A stretch of DNA of 64,000 bases from Candidatus Woesearchaeota archaeon (GCA_018655015.1 JABIKK010000005.1:1-64000), one strand, 5' to 3'; positions 40,506-49,636 are shown, counted from the stretch's first letter. The notes: generated by a model from the sequence alone, not told the origin. A program made the numbers and translations.

Positions 40506-40938
40506 AATAATTAGTGGGGTTTATTTCAACAGCATCACTTATTTCTGGTTGAACTGCTACTGCGTTTCTTCTACGTCTGTTGATAAGGGCTAATGCCCCG
40601 ATACCAAGAGCTGCTGTTCCGGCACCTGCACCGATTGGTCCCCAAGGAATTCCATTATCCTCTACATTAGATTCAATACTTTCTTGAGCTGATGTGAAAA
40701 GATGTCTTGTGTTACTTTCAGAAGGATTATCCTCTGAGCTACACTTCAAATTGTATGCTCCCAATAATAAGGCTGTTGCCGATACACCCATGACAACTTG
40801 CTTCCCTAGGTTTGGTGCGGCTGTTTCTAATATGTTATATGCTCCGACTGCACCTTGCTTAACTATTTTACCTGCCCCCGTTACTAGTGGCCATATTGTG
40901 TCTTTTACAATGCAATAATTTCCTTGTGTGTTTGTCAT
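40492..40938 (-). CDS. Unknown two-helix membrane protein, 148 aa
   Basis: Hydrophobic segments at about 45-62 (QVVMGVSATALLLGAY) and 98-118 (GAGAGTAALGIGALALIN) followed by a basic stop-transfer RRRR. The linker between them is Ser/Glu/Asn-rich (SSEDNPSESNTRH). Family unknown. Start ATG 40936; convergent with the reductase gene. Confidence 0.5.
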   Translation of the reverse strand: MTNTQGNYCIVKDTIWPLVTGAGKIVKQGAVGAYNILETAAPNLGKQVVMGVSATALLLGAYNLKCSSEDNPSESNTRHLFTSAQESIESNVEDNGIPWGPIGAGAGTAALGIGALALINRRRRNAVAVQPEISDAVEINPTNYSRNE

Positions 40939-41071
40939 TTTGTTAAAATCACTAATTTTATTGAGTGGTGGATGTTTATAAGCTTTACTCTTTTTGTCAC
41001 TTCGTAGTAGTCATTGAATCTAGATTCTTGTGCCTAAAAATGCTTAAATATCTTCTAAAGGCTATTATGCT

Positions 41072-41596
41072 ATGTTTAGTGATACTTTTAGATCTTATGT
41101 TCAAGAACATCAATTCAAGAGGATTCCAGGGACTAAAGAGCATGAACAGGGTCTTTTTGGGCCAGTTATGCCTGATGAAGTGGCTGAAGAGGCTTTTACA
41201 ACTTCAAATGATGGCCTTTTGGGCAAACTAGAGGGTTTCTATTATCATGATTACTCTGGCGTTGCACCTTTTTCTGGGTTGTTACATGATAGTGCAGGGA
41301 TGATGCTTGCTGGCTTTTTAGGTTTTCAGAGTAGACTTCGATGTCTACCTTCTCTTTTGTTGGCTACTTCTGTGGCGTTTGTTCCGGAGGCAGTAAATTG
41401 GTCTAATGGTTATCTTGAAAGTGGCCAAGTTCCACTTCAATTAGGAATGGATGTTGGTCAAGTTGTGATGAGTTATGTTTTTGGAAAATCTGTTGGTTTT
41501 ATTTTAGATACAAGAAGAAACGAAAATAATCCAATAAACTATGGAGATTCTCAAGGCGGTAGAGAATGGTGGAAGCTTACAGGTCGTAGAAAGTAG
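41072..41596 (+). CDS. Unknown protein with hydrophobic central segments, 174 aa
   Basis: I do not recognise it. The N-terminal 60 residues are hydrophilic. Then come moderately hydrophobic segments (SGLLHDSAGMMLAGFLGF, SLLLATSVAFVPEAVNW, VGQVVMSYVFGKSVGFIL) and a polar, basic C-terminus (WWKLTGRRK). The pattern of Asp/His and Trp/Asn in apparent membrane helices resembles small VanZ-like or phospholipid-related membrane proteins, but this is only an impression. A TATA-like CTTAAATATC lies at 41044-41053, giving a leaderless ATG. Confidence 0.5.
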   Translation: MFSDTFRSYVQEHQFKRIPGTKEHEQGLFGPVMPDEVAEEAFTTSNDGLLGKLEGFYYHDYSGVAPFSGLLHDSAGMMLAGFLGFQSRLRCLPSLLLATSVAFVPEAVNWSNGYLESGQVPLQLGMDVGQVVMSYVFGKSVGFILDTRRNENNPINYGDSQGGREWWKLTGRRK

Positions 41597-41642
41597 TTCA
41601 GCAAGATTTAAATATACATGGGAGAGGTTAATACTTATTGAG

Positions 41643-42869
41643 GTGTTGAATATTAAAAAGAATTATAATTTTTCTGGAATACACAAAAAAGGTGCAGTGC
41701 CAGGTGCAGCTTATTTAGTGATGATGATTGCATTGCTTTTAGTTTTATATGTTGTTATGTTGCCTGAAGGTGAGAAACTTGAACTTATGGGTGAAGGTGG
41801 AGTTGCTCTTCCTGGACAAGGTGTTCCTTTGGAGAATGGAAGACTTTTAGAACCATCTCATTTGTTATTGAGCGATAGTCCTGGATTGATGAAGCCTTTC
41901 TTGTATGATGTTACACAGAGAAATCTTGCGAGCGTAAACTTGTTTTCCTTGGAAGAACAGAATTATGAGTCTGTAGCAAATAATCTTAACCTAGAAAGTA
42001 GCGTGTTTAAGAGCGATCAAGTTGATTTTGTTTTTACTGTTAATGATTTGAATAATTTGAGAGATATTAAATTATTATTTTTTGTTATTGAAGGAGAAGG
42101 CGAACTTGTTGTAAAATTAAACGGTGCTAAAATATTAAGTGGCGAAGTCACGAATGAAATGTTGCCTTTAACCTTGCCTAGTTCAATGATAGGGGATGTG
42201 AATACTCTAACATTTGAAGTTAAGAGACCAAGTCTTTTCCAATTTATTTCATCTAATGAATATGTGTTGAAAGATGTTGTACTAATTAAAAACTATTTAG
42301 TTCAAAATAATTACGAAGCCAGACAGTTTGTTCTATCTAATTCCGAACTATCTGATATTAATCATATGTCTCTTTTGTATCGTTTGAACTGCATGACTGT
42401 TAACGAAAATGGAAGAATAAGATTAATGTTGAATGGAAAAATTGTTCATGATGCCTTATCTGTTTGTGATGCAGGGATAACAGAAGTTGACTTTAGTTTA
42501 ACAGATTTAATTGAGGGAAGAAATGTTTTGGAGTTTACTGTTGATGCTGGGCAGTATGTTCTTGAGAATCCAATAATTGAGATAGATTATACTCAACAGG
42601 ACTATTATAGGTATTACTTCATTATGGAAGTTCCAGATATCTTTGAGGTTGTGAACGGTGCCGACGTGGTATTACAGGCTAGATTTACTAATGATGGTTA
42701 TATCAAGGCAGGTAACTTCTTTGTTAATGGCTATCCTGTTAATTTTGATACTAATAGGGATGAATTTGTTACAAATTTGAATGGATTAATCTATGAGGGC
42801 CAGAATGTAATTACTGTTGTCCCGGATACTACTTTTGAAATGGTGACCCTTGATGTCTTCCTTGCTTAG
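41643..42869 (+). CDS. Prepilin-like exported beta-rich protein, about 408 aa
   Basis: The N-terminus has HKKGAVPGAAYLVMMIALLL, the KKG plus hydrophobic helix pattern. The mature part consists of two or three beta-sandwich-like repeats (VVKLNGAKILSGEV and IRLMLNGKIVHDA; each strand-turn-strand followed by LTFEVKRP or VLEFTVDAG), likely carbohydrate- or surface-binding modules. The start is uncertain: GTG 41643 or TTG 41646 lie at the predicted leaderless position after TATA-like TTTAAATATAC (41607-41617). The upstream ATG at 41541 is inside the preceding gene. Family unknown. Confidence 0.65.
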   Translation: MLNIKKNYNFSGIHKKGAVPGAAYLVMMIALLLVLYVVMLPEGEKLELMGEGGVALPGQGVPLENGRLLEPSHLLLSDSPGLMKPFLYDVTQRNLASVNLFSLEEQNYESVANNLNLESSVFKSDQVDFVFTVNDLNNLRDIKLLFFVIEGEGELVVKLNGAKILSGEVTNEMLPLTLPSSMIGDVNTLTFEVKRPSLFQFISSNEYVLKDVVLIKNYLVQNNYEARQFVLSNSELSDINHMSLLYRLNCMTVNENGRIRLMLNGKIVHDALSVCDAGITEVDFSLTDLIEGRNVLEFTVDAGQYVLENPIIEIDYTQQDYYRYYFIMEVPDIFEVVNGADVVLQARFTNDGYIKAGNFFVNGYPVNFDTNRDEFVTNLNGLIYEGQNVITVVPDTTFEMVTLDVFLA

Positions 42870-42890
42870 TTGTATGTTTTTTGAGGTGTA

Positions 42891-44360
42891 ATGTTGGCAG
42901 AAAATACTGGAAGCGGAAAAAGTAATGATCTTCCAAGAGATAAACCTCCAAAGAAGAAATTTTCTGATAATTTTAATTGGCAAGAATTGACTAAATTTGC
43001 CCTTGCAATTTTAGGATTTTGGATTTCTGCTCAGTTTTTGAAAGGAACTACTTGGTTGATGGTTATTTGGTTCTTCTTAGGCTTGTTTATGGTGTTCCAA
43101 GTTCTGAAGATGATTCCCATTCATGATAACATAAAATTAGTTGTTAGAACTGTTTTAATTTTTGGGATGATTGCAATTGGTGTTTTATTTTTAGTGGCAG
43201 GTTATCAAAATGGAAGCTACAAAGAATTATTAATTGGTGTTGAGGAAACTGGTGCTGAAAGAGCAGTGGGGACTACTTGGGAAAAGATCTGGGGAAGTAT
43301 TAGGCATCCTGGACGTATTGGTGAGGAATTTAGTGATTGGAGTAATGTAGATGTTGCTGAAGAAGATGTGAAAAAAGGAATAGAGTTTTTTGATCTTAGA
43401 ACTAGAAGGCCTTGGTTTGAAGAGGGGAGCGAAATTGTGATTTATGGTTCGGCTAAGATAACATCTTTGCCTAAGATTGACACAAAAGTTACATTTGACT
43501 GTAGTATTAATGATACTGATATTGAAGGAAAGGATTATGATCCAAAGGGTAAACTAACTTTGAGAGGTATTGAAGGAAATACTGTTGATGTTTATGCTGG
43601 ACATGATGAAGAAGTAAGTTTTGAATGTATTTTGAATGGAATTCCTTTGAACTTAAGTAATAAAGAAAGGGAAGATAAAGAAGAAGACTCCAAAATATTT
43701 AAGGCCTTAATCGAAGGAATTTATTATGACTTTACAACTACAACGATATTAGGAGTTTATAATATTAAGAAAGAAAAATATGACCTGTTAATTGATCCTG
43801 AAGATTCTATTCCCGATAAAAATTTCAATGGGAAAATTTCAAGTAAATGTATTGATGGTTGTGGCCTTACAACTGTTCCATTAACAACGGATCAACTAAT
43901 ACAAACCGAAGTAGGTTCCAATTTGTTAAGAGTTATACTGAAGAAAGATTCAGACTGGTATGGTAATATTGATCGTGTTTCAAAAATTGATGTTAGGATG
44001 CCAAGCAATTTTAGATTAATCGGATGCGAGGACTTTGGAGGAGATGGAATTTTGGATGAAAGTGATCCTTACCTAGGTATATTGAATCATAATTTAAGAG
44101 ATGAAAAATATGAATATAGTGGTGGTCGTGACTTTTCATTTTATTGTGATTATGATGTTGTGGAGCCTAGAGACTTTTTAGGAAAGAGTGACATTATGGT
44201 TGCATCTACTTATGATTATAAGGTCGAAGGTAAAAAAACAGTTAAAATAGTTGAAAAAAGAACTAGTGATTATGGCTCCGGAAATATTGCAGATCCTGGA
44301 ACTGGAAGTGATTTAGATGGGGATGATGGAGAAGGAGATACGAGGTATTACTATGCGTAA
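42891..44360 (+). CDS. Membrane protein with large extracellular domain, 489 aa
   Basis: An N-terminal cytosolic basic stretch (~1-30), then three or four membrane helices (about 35-108: FALAILGFWISAQFL, WLMVIWFFLGLFMVF, TVLIFGMIAIGVLFLVAGY) and a hydrophilic domain of about 370 residues with about seven cysteines (TFDCSI, FECILN, SKCIDGCG, IGCEDF, FYCDYD), probably extracellular and disulfide-bonded. The C-terminus is Gly/Asp-rich. Family unknown. SD GAGGTG (42882-42887). It overlaps the lipoprotein gene by 8 nt. Confidence 0.65.
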   Translation: MLAENTGSGKSNDLPRDKPPKKKFSDNFNWQELTKFALAILGFWISAQFLKGTTWLMVIWFFLGLFMVFQVLKMIPIHDNIKLVVRTVLIFGMIAIGVLFLVAGYQNGSYKELLIGVEETGAERAVGTTWEKIWGSIRHPGRIGEEFSDWSNVDVAEEDVKKGIEFFDLRTRRPWFEEGSEIVIYGSAKITSLPKIDTKVTFDCSINDTDIEGKDYDPKGKLTLRGIEGNTVDVYAGHDEEVSFECILNGIPLNLSNKEREDKEEDSKIFKALIEGIYYDFTTTTILGVYNIKKEKYDLLIDPEDSIPDKNFNGKISSKCIDGCGLTTVPLTTDQLIQTEVGSNLLRVILKKDSDWYGNIDRVSKIDVRMPSNFRLIGCEDFGGDGILDESDPYLGILNHNLRDEKYEYSGGRDFSFYCDYDVVEPRDFLGKSDIMVASTYDYKVEGKKTVKIVEKRTSDYGSGNIADPGTGSDLDGDDGEGDTRYYYA

Positions 44361-45375
44361 TGTTATTATTTTATTGGTTCTTGGATTACTTTTAACAGGA
44401 TGTTCTCAAATGACAACTAGAATGGATAGTCCACTTTCATTTGGATCGTTTGGAAGTGGTTCTGAGAAAAATGCTGGATTGGAACAGGAGAACTACCAGT
44501 TTAGTGGTCCTCAAAAAGGAGTAGTTGTGAACTTTAGAAAAGGGGCACCGAATGATCCTATTAGCGGAAGGTTTAGGGTGATTGCCGACATTGCAAACTA
44601 TATGGACAATTTTGCTTCGCTTGAATTAGATGTTTATGATTCTGGATCTTTAGAGGGATTTAATTATCTTGATGCAGTTCCAAAAGAAATTGGTCCTGCC
44701 ATAATTGATGACGAAGGGAAATTCTTTAAGCCCTCTACTCAAATAGTAGACATGGGAGAGTTTATTTATAGCAATGTAGATGATAGCTCTGAAATATATT
44801 TTACTTCGAAAGTAAGGTACTCTATGCAAAATGCCGCAGAAGTTACTTTTTGTGTGACTGATACTTTTGGTGAGAGTTCAACCAACTGTCCCGAAAGTCA
44901 ATCCTTGTCTGGAGGTAATCTTGGTGAGTCAAATTCAAGGGCGCCAGTTACAGTTAGAAGTGTTAAAAAAACACATGGGGGGGGAGATGGTTCAGCTACA
45001 CTAAATTTAGATATCCAAATAAGTGATGTTGGCGGAGGAAGAATTATAGACTTATTTGAAGAAGGTGAAATTTACAACAACTTTGTTGAGTTTAGTATTG
45101 GTTCTTTAGAAGGTCTTTCAAATAAATTTTATTGTGACTCAGAAGAATCGGTTGATCGATCTGGAAGGCATGATTCCGAGGAAACAATCTTTCCAATGAA
45201 AATAAAACTTGAAAAAGGCAGATCAGCTAATGTGTTCTGCAGTACTAATGCGGATGTTAACTCTGCGATAAATAATGTTAGGGCAGAAATTAGTTTAGAC
45301 TATAGATATGAATATGAGACTAAAACTGATGTAATTAAGGTGATTAGTGGTATTTCAAGAGCGAGTTTAGCATGA
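44353..45375 (+). CDS. Lipoprotein, unknown function, 340 aa
   Basis: MRNVIILLVLGLLLTGCSQM is a lipobox signal peptide (L-L-T-G-C), so the mature protein would be lipid-anchored outside the membrane. The body is acidic and beta-rich with a few cysteines (TFCVTD, FYCDSEES, VFCSTN). ATG 44353 has the SD GAGGTA (44342-44347) and overlaps the upstream stop by 8 nt; the in-frame ATG at 44317 would bury the signal peptide. A second lipoprotein gene follows 39 nt downstream. No family recognised. Confidence 0.7.
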   Translation: MRNVIILLVLGLLLTGCSQMTTRMDSPLSFGSFGSGSEKNAGLEQENYQFSGPQKGVVVNFRKGAPNDPISGRFRVIADIANYMDNFASLELDVYDSGSLEGFNYLDAVPKEIGPAIIDDEGKFFKPSTQIVDMGEFIYSNVDDSSEIYFTSKVRYSMQNAAEVTFCVTDTFGESSTNCPESQSLSGGNLGESNSRAPVTVRSVKKTHGGGDGSATLNLDIQISDVGGGRIIDLFEEGEIYNNFVEFSIGSLEGLSNKFYCDSEESVDRSGRHDSEETIFPMKIKLEKGRSANVFCSTNADVNSAINNVRAEISLDYRYEYETKTDVIKVISGISRASLA

Positions 45376-45414
45376 GGGTTAGTTTTTTAAAGAACACAAC
45401 ACTCAGGAAATAAG

Positions 45415-46368
45415 ATGAAGGTAAACAAAAGAGGGAATGTTTTAGTTTTATTCTTCTTAGTGGGATCTTTGTTTCTGGCAGGATGTCAGGGAACGACCGA
45501 AGATGCTCCTTTAGAAGGTCCTTATGTGGGTGGAACACAGGGATTACAGTTTGCATTCCAAGAAGGAGAACCTCCAGTATCAGTTTTAGATGATAATCAA
45601 GAGACATTTTATTTTACATTAGTTGTTAGAAATCTAGGAGAATTTACAGTTCCTGAAGGAAAAGCAATTGCATCATTAAGTGGTGTGGATGCTAATGCAT
45701 TTGGAATGGGATCATTAGATACAATGAATTTAGTTGATATCCAGAGTGTTTCTCCAGACCAAGGATTTGTAATTGAAGGTGCTGAAGAACTATTAGAGTT
45801 TGAAGAAGCAAGTTATGTTAACGATGTTGCAACAACATTTAATATTCCTATAAGGTCTGACCTTTGTTATATGTATCACACTGAAGCATTGACTGCTCCT
45901 TGTTTGAAAAAGAATGTGGTGAAACAATCTATTGGTGATGTTTGTGAGACTAACAATCCTTTACTACAATTGTCCAATTCAGGTGGGCCAATCCAAGTGA
46001 GTAATATGAGGCAGAAGGCAATTGGTTCAAGCAAGGTTCAATTTACATTTACTGTTGAGAATGTGGCAGAGGGAATAGTTTACTTGCCAGATACATTTAC
46101 TGACTCGTGTAGGGGTGGAGATGACAATAAAGATATGGTTAAGGTGTCTTTAAGAAATCCTCAAAATAACTTTGTTGCTGAGTGTACTGCTTTGGGTAAG
46201 AGCGATAGTGGTCAAATAAGGTTGGTTAATAAGAGAAAAGAATTAACTTGTACTGTGGATACTAGTAGTTTACAAGAAGTTAGTTATCAAGATATATTAT
46301 TTGTAGATGTTGATTATATGTACAGGGAAGCAATAACTACTAACTTGAAAGTCGAGAATGCGATTTAA
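45415..46368 (+). CDS. Lipoprotein, unknown function, 317 aa
   Basis: A lipobox signal peptide FLVGSLFLAGCQG (~14-26) preceded by VNKRGN. The mature domain resembles in style the preceding lipoprotein: an N-terminal low-complexity spacer and beta-rich folds (FYFTLVVRNLGEFTVPEGKA, VQFTFTVENVAEG) with cysteines (DLCYMYH, APCLKK, DVCETN, DSCRGG, AECTAL, LTCTVD). The two genes look like distant paralogues, in an operon with the 489-aa membrane protein. Possibly parts of one surface complex. Confidence 0.7.
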   Translation: MKVNKRGNVLVLFFLVGSLFLAGCQGTTEDAPLEGPYVGGTQGLQFAFQEGEPPVSVLDDNQETFYFTLVVRNLGEFTVPEGKAIASLSGVDANAFGMGSLDTMNLVDIQSVSPDQGFVIEGAEELLEFEEASYVNDVATTFNIPIRSDLCYMYHTEALTAPCLKKNVVKQSIGDVCETNNPLLQLSNSGGPIQVSNMRQKAIGSSKVQFTFTVENVAEGIVYLPDTFTDSCRGGDDNKDMVKVSLRNPQNNFVAECTALGKSDSGQIRLVNKRKELTCTVDTSSLQEVSYQDILFVDVDYMYREAITTNLKVENAI

Positions 46369-46402
46369 TTAATTTTAAATAGTTAATTTCTTTATTGTTT
46401 TC

Positions 46403-46963
46403 ATGGAATTAAATGTTTTAAAAGATGAATATTCTACTTGTTCTAAATGTCCTGAATTAGTGGACTATAGGTCTCAAGTTGTTTTTGGATCTAAGCATAT
46501 GAATAAATGCCCCGTCATGATTATTGGCGAAGCTCCTGGAAAGGTTGAAGATGAAAATGGAGAACCTTTTGTTGGAAGAAGTGGACAAATTCTTAATAAA
46601 TTTTTAGAAGAAATTGGGTTAACTCGGGATAAGGTTTTTATTACTAACACTATATTGTGTAGGCCTCCCGAGAATAGGAATCCTAAGAGTGATGAACTTC
46701 TTCATTGTAGGGAAAGGTTGGATAAGACTATTGAGATATTAAATCCTAAAGTGATTATCACGCTCGGTAATTTTGCTACTAAGTATTTACTTGAGACCAA
46801 AGAAGGAATTACCAAAGTTCGTGGAAAAGTTTATGAGAAGAATGGGCGAAATATTGTGCCCATGGCCCATCCTGCCGTGGTGTTGTATAATGGTAGTTCT
46901 GAGGCAATTATGACTCAGTTTAGGGCTGATTTTAGTGTTGTTAAGGGCCTCTTGGGGAATTGA
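46403..46963 (+). CDS. udg: Uracil-DNA glycosylase, family 4 (4Fe-4S)
   Basis: Removes uracil arising from cytosine deamination; the archaeal/thermophile type with a [4Fe-4S] cluster. The cluster cysteines are CSKC (13, 16) plus single Cys near 86 (TILCRPP) and 102 (LLHCRER). The active-site motifs are GEAPGKVEDENGEPFVGRSG (42-61) and MAHPAVVL (~153-160). 186 residues is the usual length. It depends on Fe-S assembly, linking it to the isc operon at 9.8-12.6 kb. Confidence 0.93.
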   Translation: MELNVLKDEYSTCSKCPELVDYRSQVVFGSKHMNKCPVMIIGEAPGKVEDENGEPFVGRSGQILNKFLEEIGLTRDKVFITNTILCRPPENRNPKSDELLHCRERLDKTIEILNPKVIITLGNFATKYLLETKEGITKVRGKVYEKNGRNIVPMAHPAVVLYNGSSEAIMTQFRADFSVVKGLLGN

Positions 46964-46999
46964 AGGAAAACTTTATATATTCTTGAATATGCATTTCAT

Positions 47000-47011
47000 C
47001 ACCTTATGGTG
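47000..47011 (+). promoter_or_regulatory. Small hairpin covering the ribosome binding site of the 201-aa secreted protein
   Basis: CACC-TTAT-GGTG pairs the SD GGTG (47008-47011) with an upstream CACC. A TATA-like TTTATATATT (46972-46981) starts the transcript close by. The stem is short (4 bp), so the effect would be weak. Confidence 0.3.
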
Positions 47012-47016
47012 GTAAA

Positions 47017-47622
47017 ATGAATAACTCAAAAGTATTTACACTGGCAATTTTAACAGCCTTATTTGTATTGACATTTAGCGTTGTTGCCGAGGCAAGTTAT
47101 TTTACTGATTTTTATGGTCCTAGGGAAACTTATTTTAGCGGAGCCGATAGCCGTAGTAGAAACTCTGATTCATATAGCAACTTTGGAAATTTTGATCGTT
47201 CTCTAACAGATTCTCGTTCAGGTAGTTCTTTTGATACTGTAGCAAATGGATATAGTAATAGTAATTATGGTTCATATAAACAAGATGGATATGTTGCAAT
47301 GAGTGATGGATATTCTTTTACAAAAAAACCATGTAGTACAAGAACTGTTAATGCAAATTTTGTTGGAAAGTATGGCGACTATAGAATCACTGAGAGGGTT
47401 TGTGATGGAATCTCTGGAGATTTCTACAAATCTAACGATTATAGGAATAATGTTAATAATAACGTAGGATACAATCAATATGACTACGGTTCTAATATGC
47501 ACCAAAATAACCAAAGAGATAATTATGATTTGAGAGAGAATTCAAATACAGGTTACAAAAATAGTGGTTATACTCATGGTCAATCAACATCTTTCGGTGT
47601 TGGAACAAGAATTATCTTTTAA
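47017..47622 (+). CDS. Secreted Tyr/Asn/Ser/Gly-rich low-complexity protein, 201 aa
   Basis: A clean signal peptide (LAILTALFVLTFSVVAEA, ~9-26). The mature protein is dominated by Ser, Asn, Tyr, Gly and Asp (YSNSNYGSYKQDGYVAMSDG) and has one cysteine pair (KKPCSTRT, RVCDGI). Such composition is typical of adhesive, amyloid-like or cell-surface matrix proteins. It is a single gene with TATA box and SD GGTGG (47008-47012). Family unknown. Confidence 0.7.
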   Translation: MNNSKVFTLAILTALFVLTFSVVAEASYFTDFYGPRETYFSGADSRSRNSDSYSNFGNFDRSLTDSRSGSSFDTVANGYSNSNYGSYKQDGYVAMSDGYSFTKKPCSTRTVNANFVGKYGDYRITERVCDGISGDFYKSNDYRNNVNNNVGYNQYDYGSNMHQNNQRDNYDLRENSNTGYKNSGYTHGQSTSFGVGTRIIF

Positions 47623-48416
47623 CCTATGTGGCGCAGGTAGCTAGGTATCTTTTCTATTTGTTCTGGTTTACTTTTTATTTCTTGTTTTTTATTTGTCTTT
47701 TTTGCTTTTACACGACTTGAATTTGGAAGTATAACTTCTGCTTCAAGCTCTTTGTCTATTTTTTTATTGTTTAAATTTAAATTTAGTTTTTTGTTAAGAT
47801 GTTTTACTACTTTTCTCGCTTCATTTAGTCCTATGTACCCTGGATTTTCAAATGTTTCAACTAACATTGTTATTGCAGGTATTTTTTTCCTTCCAGCTAA
47901 TCCTGGAAGTAGACCTGTAACCCCTACAATTGGCCCTATAAATTCATGTAGTTGCTTTTTTGTCTTTTTTGAATGTGCATACTTTTTTAACATGCTTTCA
48001 TTGTTTGCCGTGAAGTATATGTTTGGATCATCTGGAACTTCCTGTAAGGCTATTCCTCCAAGAGTTATGATTTCTTTTCCTTTTGTTTTTTCAAAAGCCT
48101 CGATCAATGTATTACAAAAGGAATGGCATGAATTCTCTGTTGTTGGTTGAACATCTCCAGACAATAGTAAAATATTTCTTCCTTTGATTTTTGCAGAGTA
48201 AATTTCTATGCTGGGTAATTCGATTAAGTTTTTTTCATTAACAAATACATAATGCGGCATTTCATTTGATCTCATTTCATATAGTTTTTTAGCCTTGAGA
48301 GCATCAATTAAGTATTCGACTGCAATCTTCCCAACATTACCTACGCCTGGAAGTCCCTCTATTAAGATGGGGTTTTTCGCACTTTGTTTTGTAGTTTTGT
48401 TAATTGTCCAACTCAT
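47619..48416 (-). CDS. Proteasome assembly chaperone-like protein (PAC2 family)
   Basis: An archaeal PAC2/COG2047-type protein, related to eukaryotic PAC2 chaperones and possibly to purine-nucleoside-phosphorylase folds. Motifs: LIEGLPGVGNVGKIAVEYLI (~18-37), GDVQPTTENS, ITLGGIALQEV (~120-130) and GVTGLLPGLAGRKKI (~164-178). The C-terminal ~35 residues are Lys-rich. It follows nop10 with a 17 nt overlap, a usual archaeal order (eIF2-alpha, nop10, PAC2). Confidence 0.9.
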   Translation of the reverse strand: MSWTINKTTKQSAKNPILIEGLPGVGNVGKIAVEYLIDALKAKKLYEMRSNEMPHYVFVNEKNLIELPSIEIYSAKIKGRNILLLSGDVQPTTENSCHSFCNTLIEAFEKTKGKEIITLGGIALQEVPDDPNIYFTANNESMLKKYAHSKKTKKQLHEFIGPIVGVTGLLPGLAGRKKIPAITMLVETFENPGYIGLNEARKVVKHLNKKLNLNLNNKKIDKELEAEVILPNSSRVKAKKTNKKQEIKSKPEQIEKIPSYLRHIG

Positions 48417-48570
48417 TTTGTTTTTTTGCCATTCTCCTATATTTTCCGTATTTGTCTTCTAGACTAAATTTTGCAGGTTTTGGAGTTATTGTTTTTTCCT
48501 TACAACTATTACATTCTTTTTCAAGTGTATATTTTTTGCAGTTTTTACATTGCAGAATTTCTGTTTTCAT
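48400..48570 (-). CDS. nop10: Nop10, H/ACA ribonucleoprotein component
   Basis: A 56-residue zinc-ribbon protein of H/ACA RNPs that guide rRNA pseudouridylation with Cbf5, Gar1 and L7Ae. The sequence shows ILQCKNCKKYTL, ECNSC, then TITPKPAKFSLEDKYGKYRR, the conserved Nop10 core. The ATG at 48568-48570 overlaps the stop of the aIF2-alpha gene (ATGA), and its end overlaps the PAC2 start by 17 nt. Confidence 0.92.
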   Translation of the reverse strand: MKTEILQCKNCKKYTLEKECNSCKEKTITPKPAKFSLEDKYGKYRRMAKKQNELDN

Positions 48571-49361
48571 TTCTTTGGTTTATGGACATCAAAGTGCCCG
48601 TTTTCTTTTTCTATTTCTGTTTTGATAGCTTCTAGAATTTCTTCTGTTTGCATTTCTAGTTCCCTAGGTTCCGAAGCTGTTATTGTGATATTGTACTTTG
48701 GGGCCGAAACATAATTAATTTTAACGTTATATTCTTTTTTCTTTGCTAATTCGATTGCTTTCTTTAAGGTTTTTTTAATTGATTCAATTCCATCACTTGT
48801 TGGGCAAGATAATTCTAAATCTCTTATATTTTTTATTTCTTGGGGTTTTAGTCTTGCTTTGATAGTTTCTTCAAGAAGCTCGCTCACTTTTTTATCAAAA
48901 TTCATGCCAGGGAGTATGTCTTCTCCATCTGCAATTTCTTGGAATATTTGACCAACTGTCTCTAAATCCTCTGTTAACTTGGCTTCAATATCTTTATAGA
49001 TTTTTATTGGATCTAATTTAAGTTGTTTAGAAACAGATTCAATTATTTTTTTACATTTATCTTCTAATTTGATTTCTCTTAGTTTGTTAAGTTTCTGTCC
49101 GGTTGTAACCCTTCTTAATGATAAGTCTAGGTTGCCGTATCTTTCATTTTTTCTTAGAACCTTACAAATTATTTTCTTACCTTCTTTAACGAAGTCTCTA
49201 ATGGTTCTAATTCTTCCAGGAGATATCTCAGAAATATGAATGATCCCTTCTTTGTGTTCGTATTCTTCTAGTTGAACAAAAACTGTTGTTCTTTGGATTT
49301 TTCTAACCATGCAAACAACGATTTCTCCTTCTTCTGGGAAACCTTTTTTCTTTTCCTGCAT
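48567..49361 (-). CDS. eif2a: Translation initiation factor 2 subunit alpha (aIF2-alpha)
   Basis: Part of the heterotrimeric factor that brings initiator tRNA to the ribosome. An N-terminal S1 domain (about 8-85: GEIVVCMVRKIQRTTVFVQL, EGIIHISEISPGRI), a helical domain (about 90-175) and a C-terminal alpha-beta domain (about 180-260: VKINYVSAPKYNITI) are in the expected order. 264 residues, normal. It sits between rps27e (1 nt overlap) and nop10 in a translation operon. Confidence 0.95.
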   Translation of the reverse strand: MQEKKKGFPEEGEIVVCMVRKIQRTTVFVQLEEYEHKEGIIHISEISPGRIRTIRDFVKEGKKIICKVLRKNERYGNLDLSLRRVTTGQKLNKLREIKLEDKCKKIIESVSKQLKLDPIKIYKDIEAKLTEDLETVGQIFQEIADGEDILPGMNFDKKVSELLEETIKARLKPQEIKNIRDLELSCPTSDGIESIKKTLKKAIELAKKKEYNVKINYVSAPKYNITITASEPRELEMQTEEILEAIKTEIEKENGHFDVHKPKK

Positions 49362-49549
49362 TAGCTTAATACCTCGAGAATTCTAGCTTTGATCATGCCT
49401 TTGCCCCCACTTGGGTCTGCAAGTTCTTTTCCACAAACAGTGCATACTACTTTTGAAGCTGGCTTACCAAAAATAATTTGGTTGTTCTTACATTTAGAAC
49501 ATGAAACCTTGATGAATTTGCTTTTTGGTTCTCTAATTAATTCTTTCAT
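49361..49549 (-). CDS. rps27e: Ribosomal protein eS27
   Basis: A small zinc-ribbon protein of the 30S subunit. 62 residues with VSCSKCKNNQIIFGKPASKV and VCTVCGKELADPSGGK, the two CxxC pairs of the family. First gene of the rps27e - eif2a - nop10 - PAC2 operon, divergent from the small membrane-protein gene at 49637. Confidence 0.95.
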   Translation of the reverse strand: MKELIREPKSKFIKVSCSKCKNNQIIFGKPASKVVCTVCGKELADPSGGKGMIKARILEVLS

Positions 49550-49636
49550 TTTATTGATATTTTCTGAATTTTGTTTATAAATCTTCTCTTTTGATTTAGC
49601 GTAATGTTTATATATTTCTCCCTTTATAAATAAAAT

